64,000 nucleotides of DNA from Soehngenia longivitae (GCF_004684055.1 NZ_SRIB01000009.1:35749-99748), one strand, 5' to 3'. Numbered from the stretch's first letter, positions 1-9,825 are shown. A program made the numbers and translations. Notes: generated by a model not told the origin, from the letters alone.

Positions 1-260
1 AAGCAATGGATTATTCACTTATAGCAGATAAAGATATAAAAAACTCATTGATTGAATTAGCAGAAAAAACAGGTATAAAATACCAGATAGAAGTTTTAGA
101 ACATGGTGGAACAGATGCCGGAGCTATTCATATGTCAAAATCAGGAGTTAAAACAGGTGCAATATCTGTACCTTGTAGATATATACATTCTCAATCAGAG
201 ATGGTTTCTAAAGATGATGTAAAAATGTGTTTGGAACTAATTAAATTATACATTAAATAA
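1..260 (+). CDS. M42 family metallopeptidase, C-terminal fragment
   Basis: This is the last ~85 residues of a gene that begins before the window; the reading frame is open to the left edge. The segments HGGTDAGAIH, SGVKTGAISVPCRYIHS and the closing helix match the C-terminal part of M42 (glutamyl aminopeptidase / tetrahedral aminopeptidase) enzymes. In that family the histidine of the RYIHS segment is a metal ligand. The enzymes are cytoplasmic, cobalt- or zinc-dependent aminopeptidases that trim peptides. The family call is firm; substrate specificity cannot be told from this piece. A weak hairpin follows the stop codon. Confidence 0.85.
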   Translation, partial: AMDYSLIADKDIKNSLIELAEKTGIKYQIEVLEHGGTDAGAIHMSKSGVKTGAISVPCRYIHSQSEMVSKDDVKMCLELIKLYIK

Positions 261-272
261 GTATTTTCAAAA

Positions 273-300
273 GCCTTGGAGTTAAAATAATATCCAAGGC
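273..300 (+). terminator. possible terminator after the M42 peptidase
   Basis: An 8-bp perfect inverted repeat (GCCTTGGA / TCCAAGGC) with a 12-base loop lies 12 bases after the stop. It is followed by an AT-rich stretch but not by a clean T-run, so it may be a leaky terminator. Confidence 0.45.
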
Positions 301-341
301 ATTATATTTATAAGAACGTGAATTTTTTTTAGTTTTTTTTG

Positions 342-370
342 TTGATTAGTGGTATATATTATGGTAGAAT
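342..370 (+). promoter_or_regulatory. sigma-A-type promoter of the ptsI-fru operon
   Basis: TTGATT (342-347), a 17-base spacer and TAGAAT (365-370) match the -35/-10 consensus well. The predicted transcript would start near 377, giving a leader of about 50 bases before ptsI. The operon encodes a DeoR-type regulator that probably acts here, but I could not identify a convincing operator repeat. Confidence 0.6.
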
Positions 371-429
371 TAAAACAATCAAAAGTGAGCATAATATGTC
401 AAGTTAAATCATATATGTGGAGGTTAAAA

Positions 430-2145
430 ATGAAGGGGAAAAAAGTATATGGCGGAGTTGCTATAGGGACTGCATTTGTAGTAAATGAGCAAAATATAGA
501 AAAAATGATTCAAAAAAAAGTAATGAAAAAAGATGATATAGAAAAAGAAGTGAATAAATTTAAAGAAGCTCATAAGAAAACTATTGAGGATATAGAACGA
601 ATCAAAGAGAGAGCTGTATCGACAGTTGGCACAAGTGAAGCTCAAATTTTTGAAGCTCATCTTGATATGGCAAATGATCCGATGTTCATAGATTCAGTAA
701 TTAACAAAATTAATTCAAATCTTAATAATGCTGAATATGCTGTGTTAGAAGCTAGAAACGAGATCGTTAATACTTTTATGAACATCCAAGATGAATATCT
801 TAAAGCTAGAGCTAAAGACATTATTGATGTAACAGACACTCTTTTGAGAAATTTAATAGGGATAGAAACTCAAAATTTAGCTGATATATCAAAAGATACA
901 ATCATTGTGGCTAAAGATCTTAAACCATCTCAGACTATTCAACTTAATAATTATGTAAAGGGCATAATACTTGAAGAAGGTAGTGTTACTAGTCATGCTG
1001 CGATAGTAGCAAAAGCAAAAGGTATTCCAACATTAGTAGGTGTAGAAAGTGCATTAGATTTAATAAAAGATAATTCAATTGTGATAATGGATTGTGATAA
1101 TACTGAGATAATTGTTAATCCTTCAGAAGAACAAATAAATTATTATTCTAAATTAGAAAATGAACAGAATAAAGAAAAAATTAGACTATCCACATATAAA
1201 AATAAAAAGTGCTTAACAAAAGACGGACGCGAAATAAAGATTTTTGGTAATGTTGGATCAAGAGAAGAAGCTTTATTAGTGAAAGAAAATGGAGGATTTG
1301 GAATAGGATTATTGAGAACTGAGCTTATTTATATGAATAGTGATCATTTTCCTACTGAAGAAGAACAATTTAAGTATTACAGTGAAATCGTGAAAATAAT
1401 TCCGAATGAAGTTATCATTAGAACTTTAGATATCGGCGGAGATAAGATGTTACCATATTACAAGTTCCCTGAAGAAATGAACCCTTTTTTAGGTCTTAGG
1501 GCAATTAGATTTTGTTTGCAAAACAAAGAAATATTTAAAACGCAATTAAGAGCAATATTGAGATCCAGCGCATTTGGGAAGGTAAAAATCATGTTACCTA
1601 TGGTTAGCAATCTAGAAGAGATATTAGAAAGTAAAAAATTAATAGAAGAATGTAAGAGTGAACTAAAACAAGAAGCCATAGATTTTGATGAAAATATAGA
1701 AGTTGGGATAATGATTGAGATACCAGCAGCGGCAATATCATCTGATATTTTAGCTAAAGAGGTTGATTTTTTCAGTATTGGAACTAATGATTTAATACAA
1801 TATAGTTGTGCAGTTGATAGAATGAATAAAAACGTTTCATACCTTTATGAGCCATATCATCCAAGCATATTGAGATTGATAAAGATGACAGTGGAATCTG
1901 CAAAGAAAAATCATATTGAAGTTGGGGTATGTGGTGAAACAGCCGGTGATCCTGACTATGCAATGATACTAACTGGTATGGGAATTGATGAACTATCGAT
2001 GAGTGCAGCAATGATTCCCATAGTTAAAGATAGAATAGCACAGTACAGTATGGAAGAATTGTCAAAAATAAAGGATACTTTAATGCAACAAAAAGATGCT
2101 AAATCAGCCTATCAGGCTTTAATAGGAGGTAAAAATGTTAATTAA
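430..2145 (+). CDS. ptsI: phosphoenolpyruvate-protein phosphotransferase (PTS enzyme I)
   Basis: Enzyme I takes phosphate from PEP onto a histidine and passes it to HPr, feeding all PTS sugar transporters; it is cytoplasmic. From the ATG at 430 the protein has 571 residues, the usual family length, and the active-site histidine of the GSVTSHAAIVA motif falls at residue 189, as in E. coli enzyme I. The C-terminal PEP-binding barrel carries GLLRTELIYM and GVCGETAGDP. An upstream in-frame ATG at 349 would add 27 unusual residues; 430 is preferred because GGAGG sits at 419-423. It overlaps the next gene by 11 bases. Its place inside a fructose operon, without an adjacent ptsH, is uncommon. Confidence 0.95.
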   Translation: MKGKKVYGGVAIGTAFVVNEQNIEKMIQKKVMKKDDIEKEVNKFKEAHKKTIEDIERIKERAVSTVGTSEAQIFEAHLDMANDPMFIDSVINKINSNLNNAEYAVLEARNEIVNTFMNIQDEYLKARAKDIIDVTDTLLRNLIGIETQNLADISKDTIIVAKDLKPSQTIQLNNYVKGIILEEGSVTSHAAIVAKAKGIPTLVGVESALDLIKDNSIVIMDCDNTEIIVNPSEEQINYYSKLENEQNKEKIRLSTYKNKKCLTKDGREIKIFGNVGSREEALLVKENGGFGIGLLRTELIYMNSDHFPTEEEQFKYYSEIVKIIPNEVIIRTLDIGGDKMLPYYKFPEEMNPFLGLRAIRFCLQNKEIFKTQLRAILRSSAFGKVKIMLPMVSNLEEILESKKLIEECKSELKQEAIDFDENIEVGIMIEIPAAAISSDILAKEVDFFSIGTNDLIQYSCAVDRMNKNVSYLYEPYHPSILRLIKMTVESAKKNHIEVGVCGETAGDPDYAMILTGMGIDELSMSAAMIPIVKDRIAQYSMEELSKIKDTLMQQKDAKSAYQALIGGKNVN

Positions 2146-2584
2146 TGAAAGATTGGTACTATTAAATTCCAAAGCGAAAAATCGAGAAGAATTAATTAGA
2201 GAGCTAGCTTTATTGGCTTATAAAGATGGTAAAATAAGTGATATCGAAGATTATATCAAAGCTGTTTTAAAAAGAGAAGCTGAATATAGTACAGCAGTAG
2301 GATTTGGTGTAGCTATTCCCCATGGAAAGAGTGATAGTGTTATTGACCCATTTTTAGCCTTTGCAAAATCAGAAGATATCGATTGGGATGCACCAGATCA
2401 AAATCCTGTTGATATTGTATTTTTAATAGGAGTGCCAGAAAAAGATGCAGGTTCATTACATCTGAAGATCCTAGCTAATTTATCAAGAAAATTAATGAAA
2501 GAAGATTTTAGGAACTCTTTAAGAAACATAAAAACAAGTGCTGAGTTATTAGACTTTTTAAATAAGAGTGAATTAGGATTTTAG
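2135..2584 (+). CDS. PTS fructose-type EIIA component
   Basis: A 149-residue PTS IIA domain of the fructose/mannitol (PTS_EIIA_2) type. It accepts phosphate from phospho-HPr and passes it to the IIB domain of the transporter encoded at 4330. The motif VGFGVAIPHGKSD holds the phospho-accepting histidine at residue 63. It is a stand-alone IIA; many relatives fuse IIA to IIBC or to an HPr-like domain. The ATG at 2135 has AGGAGGT just upstream and overlaps the end of ptsI, which implies translational coupling. It forms one operon with the surrounding genes. Confidence 0.92.
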   Translation: MLINERLVLLNSKAKNREELIRELALLAYKDGKISDIEDYIKAVLKREAEYSTAVGFGVAIPHGKSDSVIDPFLAFAKSEDIDWDAPDQNPVDIVFLIGVPEKDAGSLHLKILANLSRKLMKEDFRNSLRNIKTSAELLDFLNKSELGF

Positions 2585-2593
2585 GCGATTGTT

Positions 2594-3382
2594 ATGTTAG
2601 CTGATGAAAGGAAATATCAAATTATCGAAATGCTTAAAAAGCATAAAAGTATGTCAGTAAAAGAGCTATGTGACTTTTTAGGCACATCAGAGTCAACTAT
2701 TAGAAGAGATTTAAGAGAATTAGAAAAAAACGGAAGATTAAAAAGGACACATGGTGGAGCGATTTTAAAAGAATTTTATACTTTAGAGTATGAAGAAAAT
2801 GTTAAACAAAAAATCAATAAATACCTAGATGAGAAAAAAGAAATTGCATCAATAGCTTTTACTTTAATAAAAGAAAATATTTCAATAGTAATTGATGCAG
2901 GTACAACAACATTAGAGTTGGCAAAACTTATCGGTCAATCAAAACTAGCTGTAACTGTTGTTACGAATTCATCAGATATATCAAATGCTTTATCACTTAA
3001 TCCAAATTGTACTATTTACCTAGTGGGAGGAAAACTAAAGAATAATACTCTAGCTAGTGTAGGCAATTACAGCGTGGATTTCATCAAGAACTTTAATGTT
3101 CAAATAGCATTTATTGGGACTAATGGTTTAAGTATAGAGAAAGGTTTAACAACTCCTGACTTAGAGGAAGCTCAAATAAAAAAAGCTATGATGTCAATCT
3201 CTAATAATGTATTTGTATTAGCGGATAGCTCAAAATTTGGACTTGTTGCAATGGTTAAAATATCAGATTTATCTCAGATTGACGCGATTATTACTGATAG
3301 TAAATTAGAGGACAGTACTTTAAAAGAATACACTAATTTGGATGTGAAGATTATTACCAATAAAAAGAAGGTGAAAAATTGA
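2594..3382 (+). CDS. fruR: DeoR-family transcriptional regulator of the fructose operon
   Basis: A 262-residue DeoR/GlpR-type repressor. The N-terminal winged helix-turn-helix (about residues 5-57) contains the family motif SESTIRRDLRELEKNGRLKRTHGGA. The C-terminal sugar-phosphate sensor domain shows VIDAGTTTLELAKLI and FIGTNGLSIEKGLTTPDLEEA. In Gram-positive fru operons such regulators respond to fructose 1-phosphate; that inducer is inferred from context here. Its ribosome binding site is weak (TTAGGCGATT), so it may be made at low level relative to its neighbours. Its last 4 bases overlap the start of fruK. Confidence 0.88.
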   Translation: MLADERKYQIIEMLKKHKSMSVKELCDFLGTSESTIRRDLRELEKNGRLKRTHGGAILKEFYTLEYEENVKQKINKYLDEKKEIASIAFTLIKENISIVIDAGTTTLELAKLIGQSKLAVTVVTNSSDISNALSLNPNCTIYLVGGKLKNNTLASVGNYSVDFIKNFNVQIAFIGTNGLSIEKGLTTPDLEEAQIKKAMMSISNNVFVLADSSKFGLVAMVKISDLSQIDAIITDSKLEDSTLKEYTNLDVKIITNKKKVKN

Positions 3383-4311
3383 TTACTACAGTTACTTTAA
3401 ACCCTGCAATAGATAAAACACTCATATTAAATGAGTTAAACTTGGGAAAAGTAAATAGAGTGTTAAGAAGTAGAGAAAATATTGGTGGAAAGGGTATAAA
3501 TGTATCAAAGATATTATCAAAATTAGATGATGCTACTAGTGCTATTACCATATTAGGACGTGACAATTTAGGCTATGTAAAAAAACTACTTAATAAAGCA
3601 AATATAGATTCTATATATTATGAAGTGGAAGGATTGACAAGAACTAATACAAAGGTTGTTGACCTTAAGAATAACATAACAACTGACATAAATGAGATTG
3701 GTTTTGAGATTGAACAAGCTATAATACCTGATATTGTAGAATTTATAGTAAGCAATTTAATTAAATCAGATTTTATTGTATTAAGTGGAAGCTTACCAAA
3801 AGGTGTTCCAAGTGATATATATTCAAAAATAATTGAAAATACCAAGTTTAACACTAAATTTGTTGTAGACACTGAGGAAGAACAGTTGATAAGTGTGTTT
3901 AAAAATAGTCCTTATTTAATAAAACCAAATATACATGAATTAGAGGATGCTCTTAACATAGAACTCAATAGCATAGAAAAAATTGTCACAACTTGTTTAG
4001 ACTTAATATATAGATACGGAATTGAAAACATTCTAGTTTCAATGGGAGGTGATGGAAGCATTCTAGTGTCAAAAGAAATAGTTTTAAAAGCCGAACCTGT
4101 AAAAGTAGAATTGAGAAGCACTGTTGGAGCTGGAGATAGTTTAGTTGCAGGTTTTATTCATGGAATGTTAAATTACAACATGGATAAGCACAAAGCTCTT
4201 AAATTTGGTTCAGCATGTGGTACATTAGCGGTATCTAAAGACTCTATAGACGACTTAACTAAAATGGATATCCAAGATATGGCAGAAAGTATAATTATCA
4301 AACAATTATAA
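3379..4311 (+). CDS. fruK: 1-phosphofructokinase
   Basis: This PfkB/ribokinase-family sugar kinase (310 residues) phosphorylates fructose 1-phosphate to fructose 1,6-bisphosphate, linking fructose uptake to glycolysis. Visible motifs are TVTLNPAIDKT at the N terminus, the substrate-binding GGKGINVSK (residues 36-44), and the C-terminal GAGDSLVAGF with catalytic base Asp253. The start is TTG at 3379, overlapping the regulator's stop (TTGA), with AAGAAGGTG upstream. PfkB members such as tagatose-6-phosphate kinase are similar, but the neighbouring fructose IIA and IIBC genes settle the assignment. Confidence 0.93.
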   Translation: MITTVTLNPAIDKTLILNELNLGKVNRVLRSRENIGGKGINVSKILSKLDDATSAITILGRDNLGYVKKLLNKANIDSIYYEVEGLTRTNTKVVDLKNNITTDINEIGFEIEQAIIPDIVEFIVSNLIKSDFIVLSGSLPKGVPSDIYSKIIENTKFNTKFVVDTEEEQLISVFKNSPYLIKPNIHELEDALNIELNSIEKIVTTCLDLIYRYGIENILVSMGGDGSILVSKEIVLKAEPVKVELRSTVGAGDSLVAGFIHGMLNYNMDKHKALKFGSACGTLAVSKDSIDDLTKMDIQDMAESIIIKQL

Positions 4312-4329
4312 ATTAAAAGAGGTGATCCT

Positions 4330-5721
4330 ATGAAAATTTTAGCAGTAACAGCTTGCCCTACTGGAATAGCACATACTTATATGGCAGCAGAAGCTTTAGA
4401 AGAAGCAGCAAAGAAAAGAGGTTATGACATCAAAGTTGAGACAAGAGGCTCAGTCGGTGTTGAAAATGAGCTGACAGATGCTGAAATAAGAGAAGCTGAT
4501 GCAATTATATTAGCTTGCGATACCGCAGTACCAATGGAGAGATTCGAAGGTAAAAAATTGTTAAATGTATCAGTTTCTGAGGCTATAAAAAATGCTGATG
4601 AGTTGATAGATAGATCATTAAATGCAAATATATACAAGCCAAATGTAAAAAATCAAGAAAATATTAGCAGCTCAGAACCAAATAAAAAAGAACCAACAGG
4701 TATTTACAAGCACTTGATGAATGGAGTATCTTATATGATACCATTTGTAGTTGCGGGAGGAATAGCAATAGCAATTAGTTTTCTATTTGGTTATGATTCT
4801 GCATCAAATGAAGGAAGTTTAGCAGCATATTTGATGGGCATTGGCGGAGGGACTGGAGCGTTTGGATTAATGATTCCTGTATTAGCAGGATATATAGCTT
4901 ATTCAATAGCTGATAGGCCAGGATTAGCACCAGGTATGATTGGTGGAATGGTAGCAACACAGATAAATGCTGGATTTTTAGGAGGATTAGTTGCAGGCTT
5001 TTTAGCTGGATACATTGTATTAGCTATTAAAAAATATATTAAATTACCAAAGAATTTACAAGGAATTATGCCAGTCTTAATAATACCAGTTTTAGGATCA
5101 TTATCAACGGGTCTGTTATTATTTTATGTTATAGGTACACCAGTAGCTGCAATCAATAACGGAATGAATAACTTCCTTATGAGTATGTCTGGTACAAATG
5201 CAATTATTTTAGGTGCTATTCTTGGACTAATGATGGCTGTAGATATGGGCGGACCAATAAATAAAGCTGCTTACGCATTTGGAACCGCAACATTGACAGC
5301 TGCTGTGGGAACTGGTTCAGAAATTATGGCTGCTGTTATGGCAGCAGGTATGGCACCTCCTTTAGGAATTGCATTAGCAACTATTTTATTTAAAAATAAA
5401 TTTACAAAAGCTGAAATAGAAGCGGGTAAAGCTTGTTGGGTGCTTGGAGCAAGTTTCATTACAGAAGGAGCAATTCCTTTCGCAGCTGCAGACCCTATTA
5501 GGGTAATTCCATCTTTGATGGTTGGTAGCGCGATCACAGGCGCTTTAAGTATGGCTTTTAAAGCTACCCTAGCTGTTCCTCATGGTGGGATATTTGTTTT
5601 CTTTGCCGTTGAAAATTTAGTTGGTTATATTATATCTATAGTAGTCGGAACAGTAGTAACAGCTTTGTTGTTGGGAGTTTTTAAGAAAAATATTGCAGAA
5701 TTAGCGGCACAAAGCAAATAA
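4330..5721 (+). CDS. fruA: PTS fructose transporter subunit IIBC
   Basis: A 463-residue membrane permease that imports fructose and phosphorylates it to fructose 1-phosphate. Residues 1-~100 are the IIB domain, with the phosphocysteine at residue 9 in VTACPTGIAHTYMAA. After a polar linker (~100-125) follows the IIC domain with about nine hydrophobic segments and the conserved ITEGAIPFAAADP motif. There is no fused IIA; that function is supplied by the gene at 2135. AGAGGTGATCCT precedes the ATG. It is the last gene of the operon and is followed by a strong terminator. Confidence 0.94.
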   Translation: MKILAVTACPTGIAHTYMAAEALEEAAKKRGYDIKVETRGSVGVENELTDAEIREADAIILACDTAVPMERFEGKKLLNVSVSEAIKNADELIDRSLNANIYKPNVKNQENISSSEPNKKEPTGIYKHLMNGVSYMIPFVVAGGIAIAISFLFGYDSASNEGSLAAYLMGIGGGTGAFGLMIPVLAGYIAYSIADRPGLAPGMIGGMVATQINAGFLGGLVAGFLAGYIVLAIKKYIKLPKNLQGIMPVLIIPVLGSLSTGLLLFYVIGTPVAAINNGMNNFLMSMSGTNAIILGAILGLMMAVDMGGPINKAAYAFGTATLTAAVGTGSEIMAAVMAAGMAPPLGIALATILFKNKFTKAEIEAGKACWVLGASFITEGAIPFAAADPIRVIPSLMVGSAITGALSMAFKATLAVPHGGIFVFFAVENLVGYIISIVVGTVVTALLLGVFKKNIAELAAQSK

Positions 5722-5757
5722 ATCATATTGCAAAAATATATTAGTATAAATTAAAAG

Positions 5758-5796
5758 CAATCAAGTAAAAATACAAATCTACTTGATTGTTTTTAA
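5758..5796 (+). terminator. rho-independent terminator of the fru operon
   Basis: A 10-bp perfect stem (CAATCAAGTA / TACTTGATTG) with a 12-base loop, flanked by an A-run on the left and TTTTT on the right. It lies 36 bases after the fruA stop codon. Confidence 0.85.
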
Positions 5797-5826
5797 TTTA
5801 TATTTAATTAAGTAATTAATTCTTTA

Positions 5827-5835
5827 TGGTATAAT
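5827..5835 (+). promoter_or_regulatory. extended -10 promoter of the miaB-mutSL operon
   Basis: TGGTATAAT is a perfect extended -10 element (TGn-TATAAT), 40 bases before the miaB start and just after the fru terminator. No good -35 is seen at 17 bases, which is compatible with an extended -10 promoter. Confidence 0.55.
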
Positions 5836-5874
5836 ATAGTGGTATTATAAACATAATGAGGAGAGATAAAACTA

Positions 5875-7191
5875 ATGATGAAGTTTAATATAAGTACATT
5901 TGGTTGTCAAATGAATGAACATGACACAGAAAAAATAATTTGGACTTTAGAAAAAATAGGATATCAGCAAACTGGTTATCGAGACGAAGCTGATATTATA
6001 ATATTTAATACTTGTGCTGTTAGAAAGACAGCTGAAGATAGAGTATTTGGCCAATTAGGTGAACTTCAGGACCTGAAGAGAAAAAATCCTAACCTAATAA
6101 TTGCAGTTTGTGGGTGCTTGATGCAAAAGGAAGAGATAAGAGACTATTTTCTAAAAAAGCATAGACATATTGACATTGTTTTTGGTACAAATAATATTCA
6201 TAAATTGCCTCAGCTAATAGATAGATATCTACGTACAAATGAAAAAGTGATAGATGTAATAGAAGATACAAAAGAAATATCAGAAAATATCGACTCGAAT
6301 AGAAAATATTTTTATAAAGCTTTTGTAGATATAATGTATGGATGCAACAATTTTTGTAGTTACTGTATAGTACCCTATACTAGAGGAAGAGAAAGAAGCC
6401 GATCGGTTAAATCTATAATTAACGAGGTGGAGAATTTAGCGCAAACAGGTTGCAAGGAAATAACTTTATTGGGGCAAAATGTCAACTCATATGGCAAGAC
6501 ATTGGATGAGAAAATAACATTTTCTCAATTATTAACAATATTAAATAATATTGAAGGTATTGAAAGAATTAGATTTATGACATCTCATCCAAAAGATTTC
6601 TCCGATGATTTAATTGATGCTTACAAAAGTTTAGATAAGTTATGTAACCATTTACATTTGCCAGTTCAATCTGGTAGTAATAGAATTTTAAAGTTAATGA
6701 ATAGAAAATACACTAAAGAAGAATATCTTGATAAGATATACAAAATAAGGGAATGTGTTCCAGATATAGCAATTACAACAGATATAATAGTTGGGTTCCC
6801 AGGAGAAACTGAGGAAGATTTTAAAGAAACTCTTGACTTAGTAAAGAAAGCTAAATTTGACTCTGCTTTTACTTTTTTATATTCTATTAGAGAGGGTACA
6901 AATGCAGCAAAGATGACCAATCAAATCCCAGATGAAATTAAACATGAAAGGTTTCAAAGACTGCTTGATGTACTATATCCAATAGGGCTTGAATCTAACC
7001 AAAAATTGATTAATACAGTACAAAAAATATTAGTTGAAGAAACTAGTAAGAGTGATGAGAATATATTATCTGGAAGAACTGAAAGTAATAAATTAGTCCA
7101 TTTTAAGGGCAACAATAATATTATTGGCCAGATAGTAGATGTAGAGATTACAGATGCGAAAACCTTCACCTTAGAAGGAAGATTAGTGTAA
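5875..7191 (+). CDS. miaB: tRNA (N6-isopentenyladenosine(37)-C2)-methylthiotransferase MiaB
   Basis: A radical-SAM methylthiotransferase that adds a 2-methylthio group to i6A37 of tRNAs; its substrate is made by MiaA, encoded four genes downstream. The N-terminal UPF0004 domain has three cluster-binding cysteines (STFGCQMNEHD, FNTCAVR, VCGCLMQKE). The radical-SAM core carries the CxxxCxxC motif YGCNNFCSYCIVPYTRGRE, and the last ~60 residues form a TRAM RNA-binding domain. Length 438 is typical. GAGGAGAG precedes the tandem ATGATG. It is distinguished from RimO (27287 in this window) by the YTRGRE signature. Confidence 0.95.
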   Translation: MMKFNISTFGCQMNEHDTEKIIWTLEKIGYQQTGYRDEADIIIFNTCAVRKTAEDRVFGQLGELQDLKRKNPNLIIAVCGCLMQKEEIRDYFLKKHRHIDIVFGTNNIHKLPQLIDRYLRTNEKVIDVIEDTKEISENIDSNRKYFYKAFVDIMYGCNNFCSYCIVPYTRGRERSRSVKSIINEVENLAQTGCKEITLLGQNVNSYGKTLDEKITFSQLLTILNNIEGIERIRFMTSHPKDFSDDLIDAYKSLDKLCNHLHLPVQSGSNRILKLMNRKYTKEEYLDKIYKIRECVPDIAITTDIIVGFPGETEEDFKETLDLVKKAKFDSAFTFLYSIREGTNAAKMTNQIPDEIKHERFQRLLDVLYPIGLESNQKLINTVQKILVEETSKSDENILSGRTESNKLVHFKGNNNIIGQIVDVEITDAKTFTLEGRLV

Positions 7192-7209
7192 TATCCGGAG
7201 GTTAAGACA

Positions 7210-9825
7210 ATGAATGAACTGACTCCAATGATGAAACAGTATATGAGTATAAAAAAACAATATAAAGATTCTATTTTATTTTTCAGACTAGGCGATTTTT
7301 ATGAAATGTTTTTTGATGATGCAATAATTGCATCTAAAGAGCTTGAAATTACACTTACAAGGAGAGATTGCGGCTTAGATGAGAAAGCGCCAATGTGTGG
7401 AGTTCCTCATCATGTAGCTGATCAATATATTTCAAGATTAGTTGATAAGGGCTATAAAGTTGCAGTTTGTGAACAAGTAGAAGATCCTGCTACAGCAAAA
7501 GGAATTGTCAAACGAGAGATTATAAAAATAGTAACTCCGGGAACAATACTAGACCCAATGTCGTTAGATGAGAAAAGCAATAATTTTTTAGCTAGCATAT
7601 ATTACGATGATTATGGTGTTGGTCTGTCATATGTTGATAATTCAACCGGCGAGATGTATACAACCCAGTTCATTGGTGATGAAAGATATAGAATGTCATT
7701 TATTATAGATGAGCTAGGAAAGATAATGCCGTCTGAGTTGATAATTAACTCGAATTTTTCTAAGGAAAAAAAAGAATTAAACCTAATCAAAAACAAATTG
7801 AATCCTTTTATTAATGTATATGAGGATAATACCATTGACCTAAACAAGTATAAAGAATTGATTTATGATTTTTTTGATGAAAAGATCATTGTAAAATCAA
7901 ATTTAAACGAAAAAATATATTGTTTATTAAGCCTAGCTAGACTTTTAATTTATTTAAAAGACACGCAATTCAATATGATTGAACATATAAACTACTTTCA
8001 ATATTATGAACCAGATCAATTTATGGTCATGGACATAAATACGAGAAATAACTTAGAGATAAATGAAACAATAAGAGGGAAAACAAAAAAAGGTGCATTG
8101 ATAGATATAATTGATAAAACAGAAACAGCTATAGGCGGGAGACTATTGAAAAAATGGCTTGAACAGCCTCTAATAGATCAAAATAAAATAGAAGAGCGGC
8201 TGGATATTGTTGAATATTTTACAAAAAATCTTATCTTGCTTGATGAAATCAGGAATTTATTAAAAAGAGTATATGACATTGAAAGGTTATCAACTAAAAT
8301 AACAAATGGGATTTGCAATGCAAGAGATCTATTATCTTTAAAGCTTTCAATAGAAATAATGCCAGAACTAAAAAAATTGCTTATAAATTCTTCTTCAGAT
8401 ATATTAAAAAAAATAAGTTTAAGTTTAGACGACTTACAAGATATTTATTTAATTATCGAAAATTCTATAGAAGATGATCCTCCAATTTCACTTAAAGAAG
8501 GTAACATCATAAAGCCGGGTTTTAATAAGGACTTGGATGAATTAAAAAATATTTCTACTAATTCAAAACAATTATTAGCTGAATTTGAAACTAAACAAAG
8601 GAATATGACTGGAATTAAAAATTTAAAAATTGGATATAATAGAGTCGTCGGATACTATATTGAGGTAACTAAGACTAATTTGAACTTGGTACCAAACTAT
8701 TATATCAGAAAACAGACTTTATCTAATTCTGAAAGATACTTTACACAAGAGTTAAAAGAAATTGAAGAAAAAATAACTAATGCCGAAGAAAAAGCAATAC
8801 AACTAGAATATGAATTATTTCAGAGTATTCGTGAAAATATTAAATCACAAATTAAGAGAATACAAGAATGTGGCAGAACTTTATCATACTTAGATGTATT
8901 ATCAAGTTTTGCTCAAGTTGCAATTGACAATAATTATACACGTCCGAGGTTTAATAATGATGGAATCATTGAGATATCTGGCGGTAGGCATCCTGTAGTA
9001 GAAAATGTCATAAAAGATAATATGTTTATACCTAATGATGTTTTTTTAAATGGAAAAGATAATATGATTCATATAATAACTGGACCAAACATGGCAGGTA
9101 AGTCTACATTTATGAGACAGATTGCTATTATAACTCTGCTGTCACAAATAGGATCATTTGTTCCGGCAAGAAGTGCTAATATATCTATTGTTGATAGAAT
9201 ATTTACACGTATAGGTGCGTCAGATAACTTATCGCAAGGAGAAAGCACATTTATGGTTGAAATGAATGAAGTTTCAAACATAATTAAAAATGCCACTTCA
9301 AAAAGTTTAATAATTCTAGATGAAGTTGGTAGAGGAACAAGCACTTATGATGGGATAAGCATAGCCTGGGCTGTTGTTGAATTTATTGCATCAAATATTA
9401 AAGCTAAAACATTGTTTGCAACGCACTACCATGAGTTGACTGAATTAGAAGACAAGATAAAAGGAGTTAAGAATTATCACGTCACTGTCAGAGAAAATGG
9501 TGATGATATTGTATTTTTAAGAAAGATTATCCAAGGAAAAGCAAATAAAAGTTTTGGTATACAAGTAGCAAAATTATCTGGTTTAGACCAAAACATTATA
9601 GAAAGAGCATATGAAATTCTTGAGGTAATAGAAAATCGTCAGCTAACTAAACAGGAGTCGGAAAGCTTGAATAATAATGAATCTCAAATAAGTTTATTGG
9701 ATTATAAGAAAAATTATTTTATTGAAAGAATATCTAAAATCAATATAGAATCATTAACTCCTATAAATGCGATGAACACATTAAATGATCTAGTAAAAGA
9801 AGCTTTAAAATTAAAGGAGTCATAG
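7210..9825 (+). CDS. mutS: DNA mismatch repair protein MutS
   Basis: MutS (871 residues) recognises mispaired and short looped DNA and recruits MutL. The N-terminal mismatch-binding domain contains GDFYEMFFDDA with the wedge Phe-x-Glu. The core and lever domains occupy the middle. The C-terminal ABC ATPase has the Walker A GPNMAGKSTFMRQ, the signature region NLSQGESTFMVEM, the Walker B LIILDEVGRGTSTYDG and the ATHYHEL histidine. GGAGG lies 9 bases before the ATG. It sits between miaB and mutL in one operon. Confidence 0.97.
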   Translation: MNELTPMMKQYMSIKKQYKDSILFFRLGDFYEMFFDDAIIASKELEITLTRRDCGLDEKAPMCGVPHHVADQYISRLVDKGYKVAVCEQVEDPATAKGIVKREIIKIVTPGTILDPMSLDEKSNNFLASIYYDDYGVGLSYVDNSTGEMYTTQFIGDERYRMSFIIDELGKIMPSELIINSNFSKEKKELNLIKNKLNPFINVYEDNTIDLNKYKELIYDFFDEKIIVKSNLNEKIYCLLSLARLLIYLKDTQFNMIEHINYFQYYEPDQFMVMDINTRNNLEINETIRGKTKKGALIDIIDKTETAIGGRLLKKWLEQPLIDQNKIEERLDIVEYFTKNLILLDEIRNLLKRVYDIERLSTKITNGICNARDLLSLKLSIEIMPELKKLLINSSSDILKKISLSLDDLQDIYLIIENSIEDDPPISLKEGNIIKPGFNKDLDELKNISTNSKQLLAEFETKQRNMTGIKNLKIGYNRVVGYYIEVTKTNLNLVPNYYIRKQTLSNSERYFTQELKEIEEKITNAEEKAIQLEYELFQSIRENIKSQIKRIQECGRTLSYLDVLSSFAQVAIDNNYTRPRFNNDGIIEISGGRHPVVENVIKDNMFIPNDVFLNGKDNMIHIITGPNMAGKSTFMRQIAIITLLSQIGSFVPARSANISIVDRIFTRIGASDNLSQGESTFMVEMNEVSNIIKNATSKSLIILDEVGRGTSTYDGISIAWAVVEFIASNIKAKTLFATHYHELTELEDKIKGVKNYHVTVRENGDDIVFLRKIIQGKANKSFGIQVAKLSGLDQNIIERAYEILEVIENRQLTKQESESLNNNESQISLLDYKKNYFIERISKINIESLTPINAMNTLNDLVKEALKLKES

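Noticed and set aside
349..429. 27-residue N-terminal extension of enzyme I
   Set aside because: No ribosome binding site before 349 and it overlaps the promoter -10; from 430 the active-site His falls at residue 189 as in known enzyme I.
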